From positions 1 through 24,166 of IMG/VR virus record IMGVR_UViG_3300043219_000219: 24,166 nucleotides of DNA; one strand, 5' to 3'. The number at the start of each line of letters is the position of its first letter. Within the stretch, counting starts at the first letter, position 1. Made by a program: the position numbers and the translations under genes. Source of the stretch: a virus. This document shows positions 15,876-22,043 of this stretch, piece by piece. The notes below the pieces were generated by a model, which saw nothing but the letters and a program-made list of their open reading frames with translations, made no database searches and was not told where the DNA came from.

Positions 15876-16772
15876 TCACAAATTATCAGCAATGTTCTGA
15901 AGTGTCTGTTTCGAAGCAGCTTCCAAATCAACAGCTTTATCCCACAGCGCGTGATCTACATGAGCTTCCACTGCGTCATCAACCACTTGCTCAAGCACTG
16001 AAGGCTGCAAGGCATCTAGTTCCCATGAAGCATCTCCGTACTGATCGGCATAAACTTCAAATCTTGAGTCAGTCTGTTTAGCGGGATTCTCCGGGGGATT
16101 GTATAATTTGATCTGAGGCATATTAAGAGCTATACGATCCACTACAATCGGAATATCCTCTTCAGCCTCTTCCCGGTATCCAAGGAACAAGTTCATCCTG
16201 TCTTCAACATCTCGTGTCATATCCATCCCAGACGGATCGTGGTCTCCCAAATAAATCAGATGTAAATACTTCCCTTCGAAATGTGCTGCCTCAAATCTCT
16301 TCCCGGCTTCGTACAATGCACTCTGACTTGAATATCCACGATTAGCCATAAAGATTACATCCCACTTCGAACAGACCGGCTGAATGATATTTGATACGGC
16401 GTCTTTTTCACACCACACCTCAACATATTCATTTTGATACTTCCAGCGACTTTCATAATATCCATTGACTGCTGCATCAAGAATATGTTTCGGATTTCTC
16501 CAATGAGTATTCTCTTTAGGATTTCTCACCCTGTCCTCAATCATATTCCAGTCAATGAATCCGGCCAACCTGCCCTTATTCACAACATTCCCGATCTTCT
16601 TATATTCCCTTTGATTATTCGGGATATGATCTCCCGCTACCAACTGATAATACAATTGTCTCAATGTCAGTTTATATCCTTGACTTCTATAATCCTCAAG
16701 GATATCATTTATGATATCAATCAATTCCATAGATCTAGCAGACGGTCGCCATGGTGTAAACTCTTCTTTCAT
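15876..16772 (-). CDS. Stand-alone Spo11/TopoVI-A-like protein with Toprim domain
   Basis: A 298-residue protein with two parts. The N-terminal winged-helix-like part contains LTLRQLYYQLV (Tyr41/Tyr42), which matches the R..YY context of the catalytic tyrosine in Spo11 and TopoVI-A. The second part is a Toprim fold with Glu122 in VEVWCEKDA and the Asp pair in LGDHDPSGMD (Asp177, Asp179), which bind Mg2+. A SWELDAL segment follows (250-255). This matches the stand-alone A-subunit-like proteins reported in mobile elements (Mini-A type), which lack a TopoVI-B ATPase; none is seen here. It may cut or nick DNA, but activity is unproven. The ATG overlaps the stop of GLW paralogue D by 4 bp (ATGA), so the gene belongs to the GLW operon. 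Confidence 0.8.
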   Translation of the reverse strand: MKEEFTPWRPSARSMELIDIINDILEDYRSQGYKLTLRQLYYQLVAGDHIPNNQREYKKIGNVVNKGRLAGFIDWNMIEDRVRNPKENTHWRNPKHILDAAVNGYYESRWKYQNEYVEVWCEKDAVSNIIQPVCSKWDVIFMANRGYSSQSALYEAGKRFEAAHFEGKYLHLIYLGDHDPSGMDMTRDVEDRMNLFLGYREEAEEDIPIVVDRIALNMPQIKLYNPPENPAKQTDSRFEVYADQYGDASWELDALQPSVLEQVVDDAVEAHVDHALWDKAVDLEAASKQTLQNIADNL

Positions 16773-17170
16773 ATTAACCCCTTCATAAAACGTTCCTTAT
16801 ATTTCACTTGAGCAGCTTTAATTTCTTCTATAGTAACACCAGAAGGTCTATACATCTCAAGTTGTTGATCAGACATACCTATTGACGCTGGAATAGACAT
16901 ACCTGCATAAAAGGGTGGATTATATTGATACGCTATCTTGGGAATAATAAGCACATCAGCTACAGATGTAAGTGGAGTAACCGACGACTCATTTTGTAAT
17001 TGAATAATAAACGTCTGCTTAGGTATTACAGAATATAACTTTATCCCGCTAAGACAGCCTGTAAAATTGCCTTTAAGTATTTTAATAGAACAACTGAGGT
17101 TTGCTGTTCCGCGATTATGCAGTCTAAATAACATCGTACTATCGTTATCCCGCCATAAACCATCTAACAT
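16769..17170 (-). CDS. GLW-family small protein (paralogue D) with YRPSGVT tail
   Basis: 133 residues. The core is typical of the first GLW group: LDGLWRDND, MLFRLHNRG, IKILKGN, IKLYSVIPKQTFIIQLQ, then SVADVLIIPK. A tail of about 50 residues follows, containing GMSDQQLEMYRPSGVT and a charged helix. The same tail occurs in paralogue B (GMSDKELDRYRPAGVT), showing exchange or common descent of this module. AGAGGG lies upstream of the ATG. The gene ends in a 4-bp overlap with the Spo11-like gene. No signal peptide or enzyme motif was seen. Function unknown. Confidence 0.7.
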   Translation of the reverse strand: MLDGLWRDNDSTMLFRLHNRGTANLSCSIKILKGNFTGCLSGIKLYSVIPKQTFIIQLQNESSVTPLTSVADVLIIPKIAYQYNPPFYAGMSIPASIGMSDQQLEMYRPSGVTIEEIKAAQVKYKERFMKGLI

Positions 17171-17189
17171 ATTATCCCTCTACTTACAA

Positions 17190-17609
17190 TTATCGTACAG
17201 CATCCACACTTCTAACCCCATTCCATATCAGAAGACGTGGCGGTGTACTTATATAATGAATATTCGCATACTCGGCTATTAACTCTTTTCGTTTTATAGC
17301 GTTCCACGCATGATAACGTAAGCCGATAGCTTCCTTGTTATACCGGTTTACGTAAAGCTTAACGGCATCGGGTACTATCAATTCAGCATCTGGATAACAA
17401 CCTACATGTATTTTTTCTGAGATCCAACCCATATACGTCGTCCTAACATAATAATCGCCTTTCTGAACTTGAAAATATAACTTGGTACCTATGACCGGTC
17501 GTTTAAATATTATACTATTACAGCTCCTAATCTCAACCAGACATGGAGCTGTTAAAAATGATGTTGGAAATATGAGGGATAACAGTCCCTCTCTAGGTTT
17601 TTGGTTCAT
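17190..17609 (-). CDS. Small protein related at its C-terminus to GLW paralogue C
   Basis: 139 residues. It lacks the GLW core, but its C-terminal third (VKLYVNRY...GLRYHAWN) resembles that of paralogue C (VELFKTRR...WYRTWN). This suggests a shared module or a decayed or re-paired family member. The N-terminal part has a beta-like pattern (YFQVQKGDYYVRTTYMGW). It begins inside the end of paralogue C with a 17-bp overlap and only a weak ribosome site. A hairpin (GAGGGA/TCCCTC) lies just after the ATG. It sits within the tandem GLW series and is probably co-transcribed with it. Confidence 0.6.
   Translation of the reverse strand: MNQKPREGLLSLIFPTSFLTAPCLVEIRSCNSIIFKRPVIGTKLYFQVQKGDYYVRTTYMGWISEKIHVGCYPDAELIVPDAVKLYVNRYNKEAIGLRYHAWNAIKRKELIAEYANIHYISTPPRLLIWNGVRSVDAVR
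17574..17591 (-). promoter_or_regulatory. GC-rich hairpin at a gene junction
   Basis: A perfect 6-bp inverted repeat, GAGGGA-CTGTTA-TCCCTC, lies directly after the stop of paralogue C and just inside the next gene. It has no U-run, so it is not a typical terminator. It may slow ribosomes or stabilise RNA. Chance occurrence is possible. Confidence 0.3.
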
Positions 17610-18075
17610 TTATATCCCACGCTTTTATTGGAAATAGAAGATTCCATGTCCTATACCATATACTGCCTCTTGCAGTTCTTCTAGTTTTAAATAACTCAAC
17701 AGACATCGGTTCAGGTACAAGCGGTGTAGGATGTTTAAGGTCCAATAATAATTCGTTAGCTAGATCTTGACGCCAATCCGTATAAGGTATTCCCATGAAA
17801 TTTTTATTAAAATCAGGTATAACAATCGGTGGCAGTAATATAATAACCTTAGCTACTGATGTCTTCTGAGTCAGGGGAAACCATTCCTGTAATTTAATAT
17901 CATAATCCTTTCTCGGCATTACTGAGTATAATTTCAACCCATCAGTATACAGATCAATACTGCCTTTAAGTATCGTAAGATGACTCCTAGTTTCTGACTC
18001 ACTTATCGGCGCAACCTCACGAATCCGAACAAGCAGCGTCTTATCCTCATTGCGCCATAACCCGGCTACTGACAT
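17593..18075 (-). CDS. GLW-family small protein (paralogue C)
   Basis: 160 residues, the longest family member. The core shows VAGLWRNED, LLVRIREV, LTILKGS, LKLYSVMPRKDYDIKLQEW, and TSVAKVIILLPP. A C-terminal extension of about 75 residues contains WYRTWN, a module also seen in the following gene (17190-17609) but not in the other GLW members. Its start lies in the junction ATGTCAGTAG, which also contains the stop of paralogue B. The same ten bases form the A/B junction, so the units probably arose by tandem duplication. Function unknown. Confidence 0.7.
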   Translation of the reverse strand: MSVAGLWRNEDKTLLVRIREVAPISESETRSHLTILKGSIDLYTDGLKLYSVMPRKDYDIKLQEWFPLTQKTSVAKVIILLPPIVIPDFNKNFMGIPYTDWRQDLANELLLDLKHPTPLVPEPMSVELFKTRRTARGSIWYRTWNLLFPIKAWDINEPKT

Positions 18076-18488
18076 TCCATAGCTCCTTTAAACTCTTCCA
18101 TAGCTCCTTTAAACTTTTCCATAGTAACTCCCGCGGGTCTATACCTATCAAGCTCTTTATCAGACATACCAACCATAAGCGCCTGTGTTAACATTGGTGA
18201 ATACCTTGGATTTACGAACTTCGACTCTGGTATTTCAACTACCTGTAATAAGAACTCGCGTCCCATAGACTTAAAAGTTTTTACTGTAATCTTAAAATCC
18301 CTCTTAGGTATTACTGATATTAGTATAGGTATTCGATAGGATATATTAAGATCACGCGAATCACCTTTAAGTACATCAGCATGGCAACCATATACAGGAA
18401 ATAATCCTTTATCATTCAATTGCACACCGGCATGAATCCTGATAAGTAAATCCTCTGTTTCATCGCGCCATAATCCTTCTACTGACAT
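18066..18488 (-). CDS. GLW-family small protein (paralogue B) with YRPAGVT tail
   Basis: 140 residues. The core has VEGLWRDET, LLIRIHAG, ADVLKGDSR, ISVIPKRDFKITVK and a hydrophobic strand ending VVEIP. The tail GMSDKELDRYRPAGVT is shared with paralogue D. Near the C-terminus the heptapeptide KGAMEKF/KGAMEEF is repeated in tandem. This results from a 21-bp direct repeat in the DNA (about 18076-18121), a recent slippage or duplication. Start and stop both lie in identical ATGTCAGTAG overlaps with paralogues A and C. Function unknown. Confidence 0.7.
   Translation of the reverse strand: MSVEGLWRDETEDLLIRIHAGVQLNDKGLFPVYGCHADVLKGDSRDLNISYRIPILISVIPKRDFKITVKTFKSMGREFLLQVVEIPESKFVNPRYSPMLTQALMVGMSDKELDRYRPAGVTMEKFKGAMEEFKGAMECQ
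18076..18121 (-). repeat. 21-bp tandem repeat inside paralogue B
   Basis: On the plus strand CCATAGCTCCTTTAAACTCTT is followed by a second copy differing by one base, then by the first bases of a third. Frame is kept, adding seven residues (KGAMEEF type) to the C-terminal helix. The number of units could vary between isolates. Confidence 0.8.
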
Positions 18489-18778
18489 TGCACACCAGCC
18501 TTATATGCATTAGGATCATAACGCCAATTAACCCAATCATCCACAATAGGAACAATAAGTACTTCAGCTACAGATGAGAATCTACCGACGAGAAACCAAT
18601 TTTGTAATCGGATATTAAAATCCTTCTTAGGCATTACAGGGTATAATTTCAAATTATCAAGATTCGGATGAGCATCTGTACTCTTAAGTATTTTAATAAC
18701 ACAGTTAGATGTAGAACCCATATCCCGCAGCCTGACAAGTATGGTACTCTCTTCATTGCGCCATAAACCGTTCATCAC
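18479..18778 (-). CDS. GLW-family small protein (paralogue A), minimal form
   Basis: 99 residues, close to the bare family core: NGLWRNEEST, ILVRLRDMG, IKILKST, LKLYPVMPKKDFNIRLQNW, SSVAEVLIVP, then a short tail ending VQCQ. It is the first gene of the small-protein operon after the terminator at 18845. It starts with GTG-ATG (18778/18775); GAGGGG lies nine bases before the GTG. Its last codons overlap the next start in ATGTCAGTAG. The core looks beta-rich and small enough for a single-domain binding protein. It has no signal peptide. Function unknown. Confidence 0.7.
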   Translation of the reverse strand: MMNGLWRNEESTILVRLRDMGSTSNCVIKILKSTDAHPNLDNLKLYPVMPKKDFNIRLQNWFLVGRFSSVAEVLIVPIVDDWVNWRYDPNAYKAGVQCQ

Positions 18779-18844
18779 TTACTTCATCCCCTCATATATA
18801 TATATATAATCGTACAAAGACCCGAAAACCTAACAGATAAATAA
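18779..18844 (-). promoter_or_regulatory. Putative promoter region with (TA)n tract before the GLW operon
   Basis: Between the terminator and paralogue A lies a very AT-rich leader with an uninterrupted TATATATA tract (about 18794-18809). Some -10-like hexamers can be read in it, but no convincing -35. A promoter is expected here because transcription from the right is stopped by the terminator. The exact site cannot be fixed by eye. Confidence 0.3.
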
Positions 18845-18871
18845 AAAGCCCCCATCATCGTAGAGGGCTTT
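18840..18871 (-). terminator. Rho-independent terminator after the secreted-protein gene
   Basis: The minus-strand RNA forms AAAGCCCUC with GGGGGCUUU (arms 18863-18871 and 18845-18853, one G-U pair, 9-base loop), followed by UUUUUAUUUA. It lies 45 bases after the stop of the 101-residue secreted protein and ends the right-hand transcription unit. Confidence 0.85.
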
Positions 18872-18916
18872 AATATAATACAAATAGTCTTTATATAATT
18901 TACGATTTCAATATGG

Positions 18917-19222
18917 TCAATGTCTGCCGGATTCAATCCGACTGCCACCTCCTACATAATTTGTATTTGATCGTCGTGAATGATCTACATTATGAGTGCC
19001 ATTCACAGGTACATAAGTATATTTAAATTGGTAAGTTTCTTTCGCACCAACAGCAAGAACAGCGATATTACTATCAAACAATTCTTGCTGTGAAAAAGTT
19101 ACCCCCTGTCTATTTATAGTACCTCTTCTTAGAAAATATGTACCGGCGTCAACCTGTACAGATGCTGCCATTAGCGGAATGGTAAAAACTAAGATCAACA
19201 TCATCATTAAAAATATCTGCAT
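18917..19222 (-). CDS. Small secreted protein with signal peptide
   Basis: 101 residues. The N-terminus MQIFLMMMLILVFTIPLMAAS is a clear signal-peptide-like segment with an AxA/AAS-type cleavage site near residue 20. The mature part is about 80 residues, Gly/Ser/Tyr-rich and partly beta-like (IAVLAVGAKETYQFKYTYV), with a basic, disordered C-terminus (HSRRSNTNYVGGGS). GAAGGGG lies about six bases before the ATG. It follows the lipoprotein gene after a 187-bp gap and is the last gene before the terminator. A cell-surface or periplasmic role, such as superinfection exclusion or envelope modification, is possible. There is no direct evidence for it. Confidence 0.65.
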   Translation of the reverse strand: MQIFLMMMLILVFTIPLMAASVQVDAGTYFLRRGTINRQGVTFSQQELFDSNIAVLAVGAKETYQFKYTYVPVNGTHNVDHSRRSNTNYVGGGSRIESGRH

Positions 19223-19409
19223 ACGATCCCCTTCACTATATAATAATCGGACATAAGGGAAAAACCTTACAATGGCGCCCCCTTAAGTTAATGCTTCTTA
19301 TCTTCGGTCGGTCACCAAATGACTGTGACGATTACACATCTTTAAATCCTTTCCCGCGAGTATGAATAGATTATGTAATTACAGGTAACAAAAAGCATTA
19401 ACAATATAC
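19223..19409 (-). other. 187-bp non-coding gap with long-range inverted repeat
   Basis: No gene was seen. GTTAATGCTT (about 19278) and its exact reverse complement AAGCATTAAC (about 19392) flank about 100 bases. Inside is a smaller stem (GTCAC...GTGAC, near 19310-19332). The leader could fold into a multi-arm structure before the secreted-protein gene, or contain a promoter (CATAAT near 19373 on the minus strand). No riboswitch class was recognised. Confidence 0.3.
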
Positions 19410-20033
19410 TCATGCCCCTGTCCCTAGTTGAAGTTTCAGAGACAATTTTATCTGATTTATTATCCGTATGTTTTTAATCCCCCGGTACACTGAGTTCAAC
19501 ATCGGTATCTTTTCTATATTAAATACTTTATCTTTAAATACCGCTTTAAATCTATATAAATATAAAGGCTGTAGGGGAAAATAATACCTTGTGTCGTACA
19601 CGTTATATACTACCTCATTATAGGAAACCATTGCATGATATTTATATCCGTTCGCACCTAAATATACACTGGTATCAATTATTGCTAAATCTAATTCTAC
19701 ATCAAATACCACTTTAGCAATATTCATAAACATTATAGGAAAATCGTTTCTTGTCCCAGATTTATTTTTATATATCGTCTCTGGATCATTGAAATCAGTT
19801 CCCGGTATAATAGTCATATGGGTTAATATCAGCGCTGATATTTCCTGTATATTCGACACCTCAAAATCACCATAATATAAATCAAAACCTAATTGAGGCT
19901 CTGTAAAAATTTCTTCCGGTAGTTTCAATTCATCTACCTCCGCTGTTTGAACAATGTCAACTGTTGCACATCCGACTATTAGAGATGTTACAAGCAGTGT
20001 TAAGAACATTAGCATTAAAATTAACCATTTCAT
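19410..20033 (-). CDS. Predicted phage lipoprotein, function unknown
   Basis: 207 residues from ATG at 20033 (MKWLILMLMF). The start is fixed by a strong GGAGGGGAG three bases upstream; an in-frame ATG at 20072 has no such site. The first 22 residues form a lipoprotein signal peptide ending in the lipobox IVGC, so Cys22 would be lipidated and the protein anchored to a membrane. The mature part has no Cys-rich or enzyme motif that I recognise. It contains many aromatic and acidic residues (PQLGFDLYYGDFEV; YKYHAMVSYNEVVYNVYDTRYYF). Phage lipoproteins often act in superinfection exclusion or lysis, but neither is shown here. The gene start overlaps a possible small gene in another frame. Confidence 0.7.
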   Translation of the reverse strand: MKWLILMLMFLTLLVTSLIVGCATVDIVQTAEVDELKLPEEIFTEPQLGFDLYYGDFEVSNIQEISALILTHMTIIPGTDFNDPETIYKNKSGTRNDFPIMFMNIAKVVFDVELDLAIIDTSVYLGANGYKYHAMVSYNEVVYNVYDTRYYFPLQPLYLYRFKAVFKDKVFNIEKIPMLNSVYRGIKNIRIINQIKLSLKLQLGTGA

Positions 20034-20190
20034 ATTCTCCCCTCCACGGTTTACATTTCTTATAGTATACACCCGTATATTGCTTTACTAATACATCCCA
20101 CCCCGCAATAATATCCAACAATGGTTTTAAGATACCCGACTCTACATCCACGCCACTGTTATACAATTCCGGCTTTCTGATGAGCAACAT
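19957..20190 (-). CDS. Possible small protein overlapping the lipoprotein gene
   Basis: An open frame of 77 codons (start ATG 20190) fills the 126-bp gap between two genes and overlaps the lipoprotein gene out of frame by 77 bp. A GTG twelve codons in would give a sensible start (MDVESGILKPLLDII). The N-terminal half looks protein-like (GILKPLLDIIAGWDVLVKQY). The overlapping C-terminal half does not and may be chance. Ribosome sites for both starts are weak. Either a real short gene or an untranslated gap. Confidence 0.35.
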   Translation of the reverse strand: MLLIRKPELYNSGVDVESGILKPLLDIIAGWDVLVKQYTGVYYKKCKPWRGEYEMVNFNANVLNTACNISNSRMCNS

Positions 20191-20464
20191 CTATTATGAT
20201 CTGCTTTAATTCAGTTATCTGTTTAAGATCATTAACTCTGTCTCGAAGTGCATCACCCACATCCGATTGTCGCAGCCTTAGATCTTTCAGACACTTAAAA
20301 TACCCTTTCACGTATTCATGATAGGCCACCGTCATCATAACATAAACCTGACCATTTTTATCTGTATATCTATCTCTCTGAAAATCATAATTATATCCAG
20401 ATGGAAGCGTATATTGCCTTTCAAATCCATCTCGAATCTTTAATTTCAGTTTACTATCGTCCAT
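20159..20464 (-). CDS. Small phage protein, unknown function
   Basis: 101 residues: a Tyr/Arg-rich N-terminal half (SGYNYDFQRDRYTDKNGQVYVMM), then two helices (YHEYVKGYFKCLKDLRLRQ; DRVNDLKQITELKQIIID). There is no Cys pair or catalytic motif. It overlaps the upstream gene's end by 19 bp, with GGGGGC close before the ATG. Part of the right-hand operon. No family was recognised. Confidence 0.6.
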   Translation of the reverse strand: MDDSKLKLKIRDGFERQYTLPSGYNYDFQRDRYTDKNGQVYVMMTVAYHEYVKGYFKCLKDLRLRQSDVGDALRDRVNDLKQITELKQIIIDVAHQKAGIV

Positions 20465-20889
20465 AACGCCCCCAGTCTATTAGCATAATATATTTTGAAC
20501 ATTGTCTCACATTCTTCAATAGTGCCGAAAGGACCATTCCAATCAAAAGTTTCATCCATAAAATACCAACCTGCATAAAGTTTGGGATTATTTTCCATTA
20601 CACATCTGATATGTGGGTGAACAGTTCCATCTGCGTCAATATAATCACCCATCGGATTTTCCTTTTTATCCCGATCCGATTTTATACGTATAATTAACTC
20701 TGTAAGGTCGAGCGCTAATTTAGAATTATCAACCTTTACGAAATCTATATACGTCTCAATTGCTTTTAAAGCATGCGGGTCCTTATCCAATCGCAATACA
20801 AAAAACTTAGCTTCAGAATCTATTGGTTTTCCACTCTTCTTAGTTATACGATATTTCTCATCGAATCCACCGTGCTTGTAATTACTCAT
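20446..20889 (-). CDS. Phage protein of unknown function (two-part)
   Basis: 147 residues from ATG at 20889 (MSNYKHGGFDEKY), with AAAGGAAG upstream. An earlier GTG/ATG at 20922/20919 in the same frame has an identical ribosome-site context because the segment is duplicated, so either could be used. The first half (KKSGKPIDSEAKFFVLRLD, then DPHALKAIETYID) resembles a small conserved phage family of unknown role that seems to start 'K-R-I-x-K...GKPxD'. The second half contains YAGWYFMDETFDWNGPFGTIEEC, quoted only in part as GWYFMDETFDWNGPF, and looks like a separate module. Function unknown. Confidence 0.65.
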   Translation of the reverse strand: MSNYKHGGFDEKYRITKKSGKPIDSEAKFFVLRLDKDPHALKAIETYIDFVKVDNSKLALDLTELIIRIKSDRDKKENPMGDYIDADGTVHPHIRCVMENNPKLYAGWYFMDETFDWNGPFGTIEECETMFKIYYANRLGALWTIVN

Positions 20890-20930
20890 CACTGCTTCCT
20901 TTACTTTATATTTTAACATCACTGCTTCCT
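20887..20930 (-). repeat. Duplicated ribosome-site/start segment
   Basis: AGGAAGCAGTGATG occurs twice on the minus strand, at 20930-20917 and 20900-20887, 30 bases apart and in the same reading frame. Each copy has a Shine-Dalgarno followed by GTG and ATG codons. This gives the gene two tandem starts twelve or fewer codons apart, and probably arose by a small duplication. Confidence 0.75.
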
Positions 20931-21065
20931 AGCACAAAACCACTCGCGACCATCAAATAAATATTTGATACCCTTGATTAGGACTACATCCTCATTAATG
21001 AAAATAACCTCATCAAAACTTATTGTCACTTCTGTAACCTTACGCCTTTTCTTTTTCCATTTCAT
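20919..21065 (-). CDS. 48-residue basic small protein with GxxYLFDGREW motif
   Basis: The gap between ThyX and the 147-residue gene holds an open frame of 49 codons (ATG 21065 to TGA 20921-20919). It starts MKWKKKRRKV and ends YLFDGREWFCARKQ. The C-terminal pattern G-x-x-Y-L-[FY]-[DN]-G-R-[DE]-W also ends the 73-residue membrane protein at 23335-23556, so it is probably a real small domain. The ribosome site is weak (ATAGGT). The ATG is nine bases after the ThyX stop and the gene ends at the next gene's upstream start. Function unknown. Confidence 0.5.
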   Translation of the reverse strand: MKWKKKRRKVTEVTISFDEVIFINEDVVLIKGIKYLFDGREWFCARKQ

Positions 21066-21074
21066 ACCTATAAA

Positions 21075-22040
21075 TTATCGACGTACTCGCGTATTACTTA
21101 CATCATCTATTATATCTGAAAACAACGCAGGAAGAATCTGTTTTAACTCAGCCAATAAAGTCAACATCAATTCCTGAATCTGTGGATGGGCTGCTTTTGC
21201 TGTTCTCAACTTAAATATATAACGCCACTCTCTAATATTTACAGTAACAACAATTTCAGCTTTCAAACTATTGGGAAGAACGGATCTTGCTTCCTGAGCT
21301 GAACAACCTTGCTCTCTCAATAACTTATAACTCATTTCAGCCTCATGCATTGCAATAGACCACAATCTAAACTTTGTAGTAGAACCTGCTGATAAATTAC
21401 GTGCCCAGTCAAAAACAGGTCGAATAAACTCGGTATCACCATCATATTTCACATAACGGGTTGACTCCTGAGCAAATGAAGCAGGTCTATGTCTAACGAG
21501 TTCATGAGTAACACCGCGATCTGTAATAAATCGTACAGAAATCCGTTGATGAATAACCCTTTCTTCTGAAGTGAGATCTTCATTGTTTAATACTTTAAAG
21601 ATATCACTGTTTTGATATACAGATTTACAATTTAAATCAAAAAACAAATCATTTAAAAAACGATTGAAGTAAGCAATAACACTTCTTATATTTGTTGATA
21701 TTAAAGTTGCTTTTTGTAAATCTCTCCATGCCCTAACGCTCCCTGATAGTATATACCTTGATTTATAGGATGTCATTTCTAAATACTTTGTAGTATTATG
21801 TTGTAAATTAAATATTTCATCATAAAATCTGGAAGATACTTCAAGAATAATATTGGAATGCTCAATCATAGCGTCATGACCACATTTAATAAGCCTTCTA
21901 CAAAAATCATTTGCAGAATCATCTGTAATTTTATCCTCAGACTTGTAACAGGTTCTCCCCGCAATCTCAATCATCTTTGGAATCGTCACAAGTTCGAATG
22001 TACTCGTAAGTATCTTATGACTTTGATTTATAACTATCAT
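21075..22040 (-). CDS. thyX: Flavin-dependent thymidylate synthase ThyX
   Basis: A 321-residue enzyme that makes dTMP from dUMP using FAD, NADPH and methylene-tetrahydrofolate. The diagnostic RHR(x)7S motif is present (Arg183-His-Arg185...Ser193, in ELVRHRPASFAQEST). Downstream motifs are also intact: ARSVLPNSLK (251-260), EWRYIFKLRT (271-280) and AHPQIQEL. It is longer than a minimal ThyX (about 220-250 residues). An insert between about 95 and 160 carries a helical segment. AAGGAG lies six bases before the ATG, and the stop of the AAA+ gene is three bases upstream. Phages carry thyX to raise dTMP for replication. Confidence 0.95.
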   Translation of the reverse strand: MIVINQSHKILTSTFELVTIPKMIEIAGRTCYKSEDKITDDSANDFCRRLIKCGHDAMIEHSNIILEVSSRFYDEIFNLQHNTTKYLEMTSYKSRYILSGSVRAWRDLQKATLISTNIRSVIAYFNRFLNDLFFDLNCKSVYQNSDIFKVLNNEDLTSEERVIHQRISVRFITDRGVTHELVRHRPASFAQESTRYVKYDGDTEFIRPVFDWARNLSAGSTTKFRLWSIAMHEAEMSYKLLREQGCSAQEARSVLPNSLKAEIVVTVNIREWRYIFKLRTAKAAHPQIQELMLTLLAELKQILPALFSDIIDDVSNTRVRR

Positions 22041-22043
22041 CCT

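Noticed and set aside
13043-18778. Regularly recurring GATGGTTTATGG-like DNA as a possible CRISPR or repeat array
   Set aside because: The copies are 0.3-0.5 kb apart or more, divergent, and explained by the conserved start of coding paralogues.
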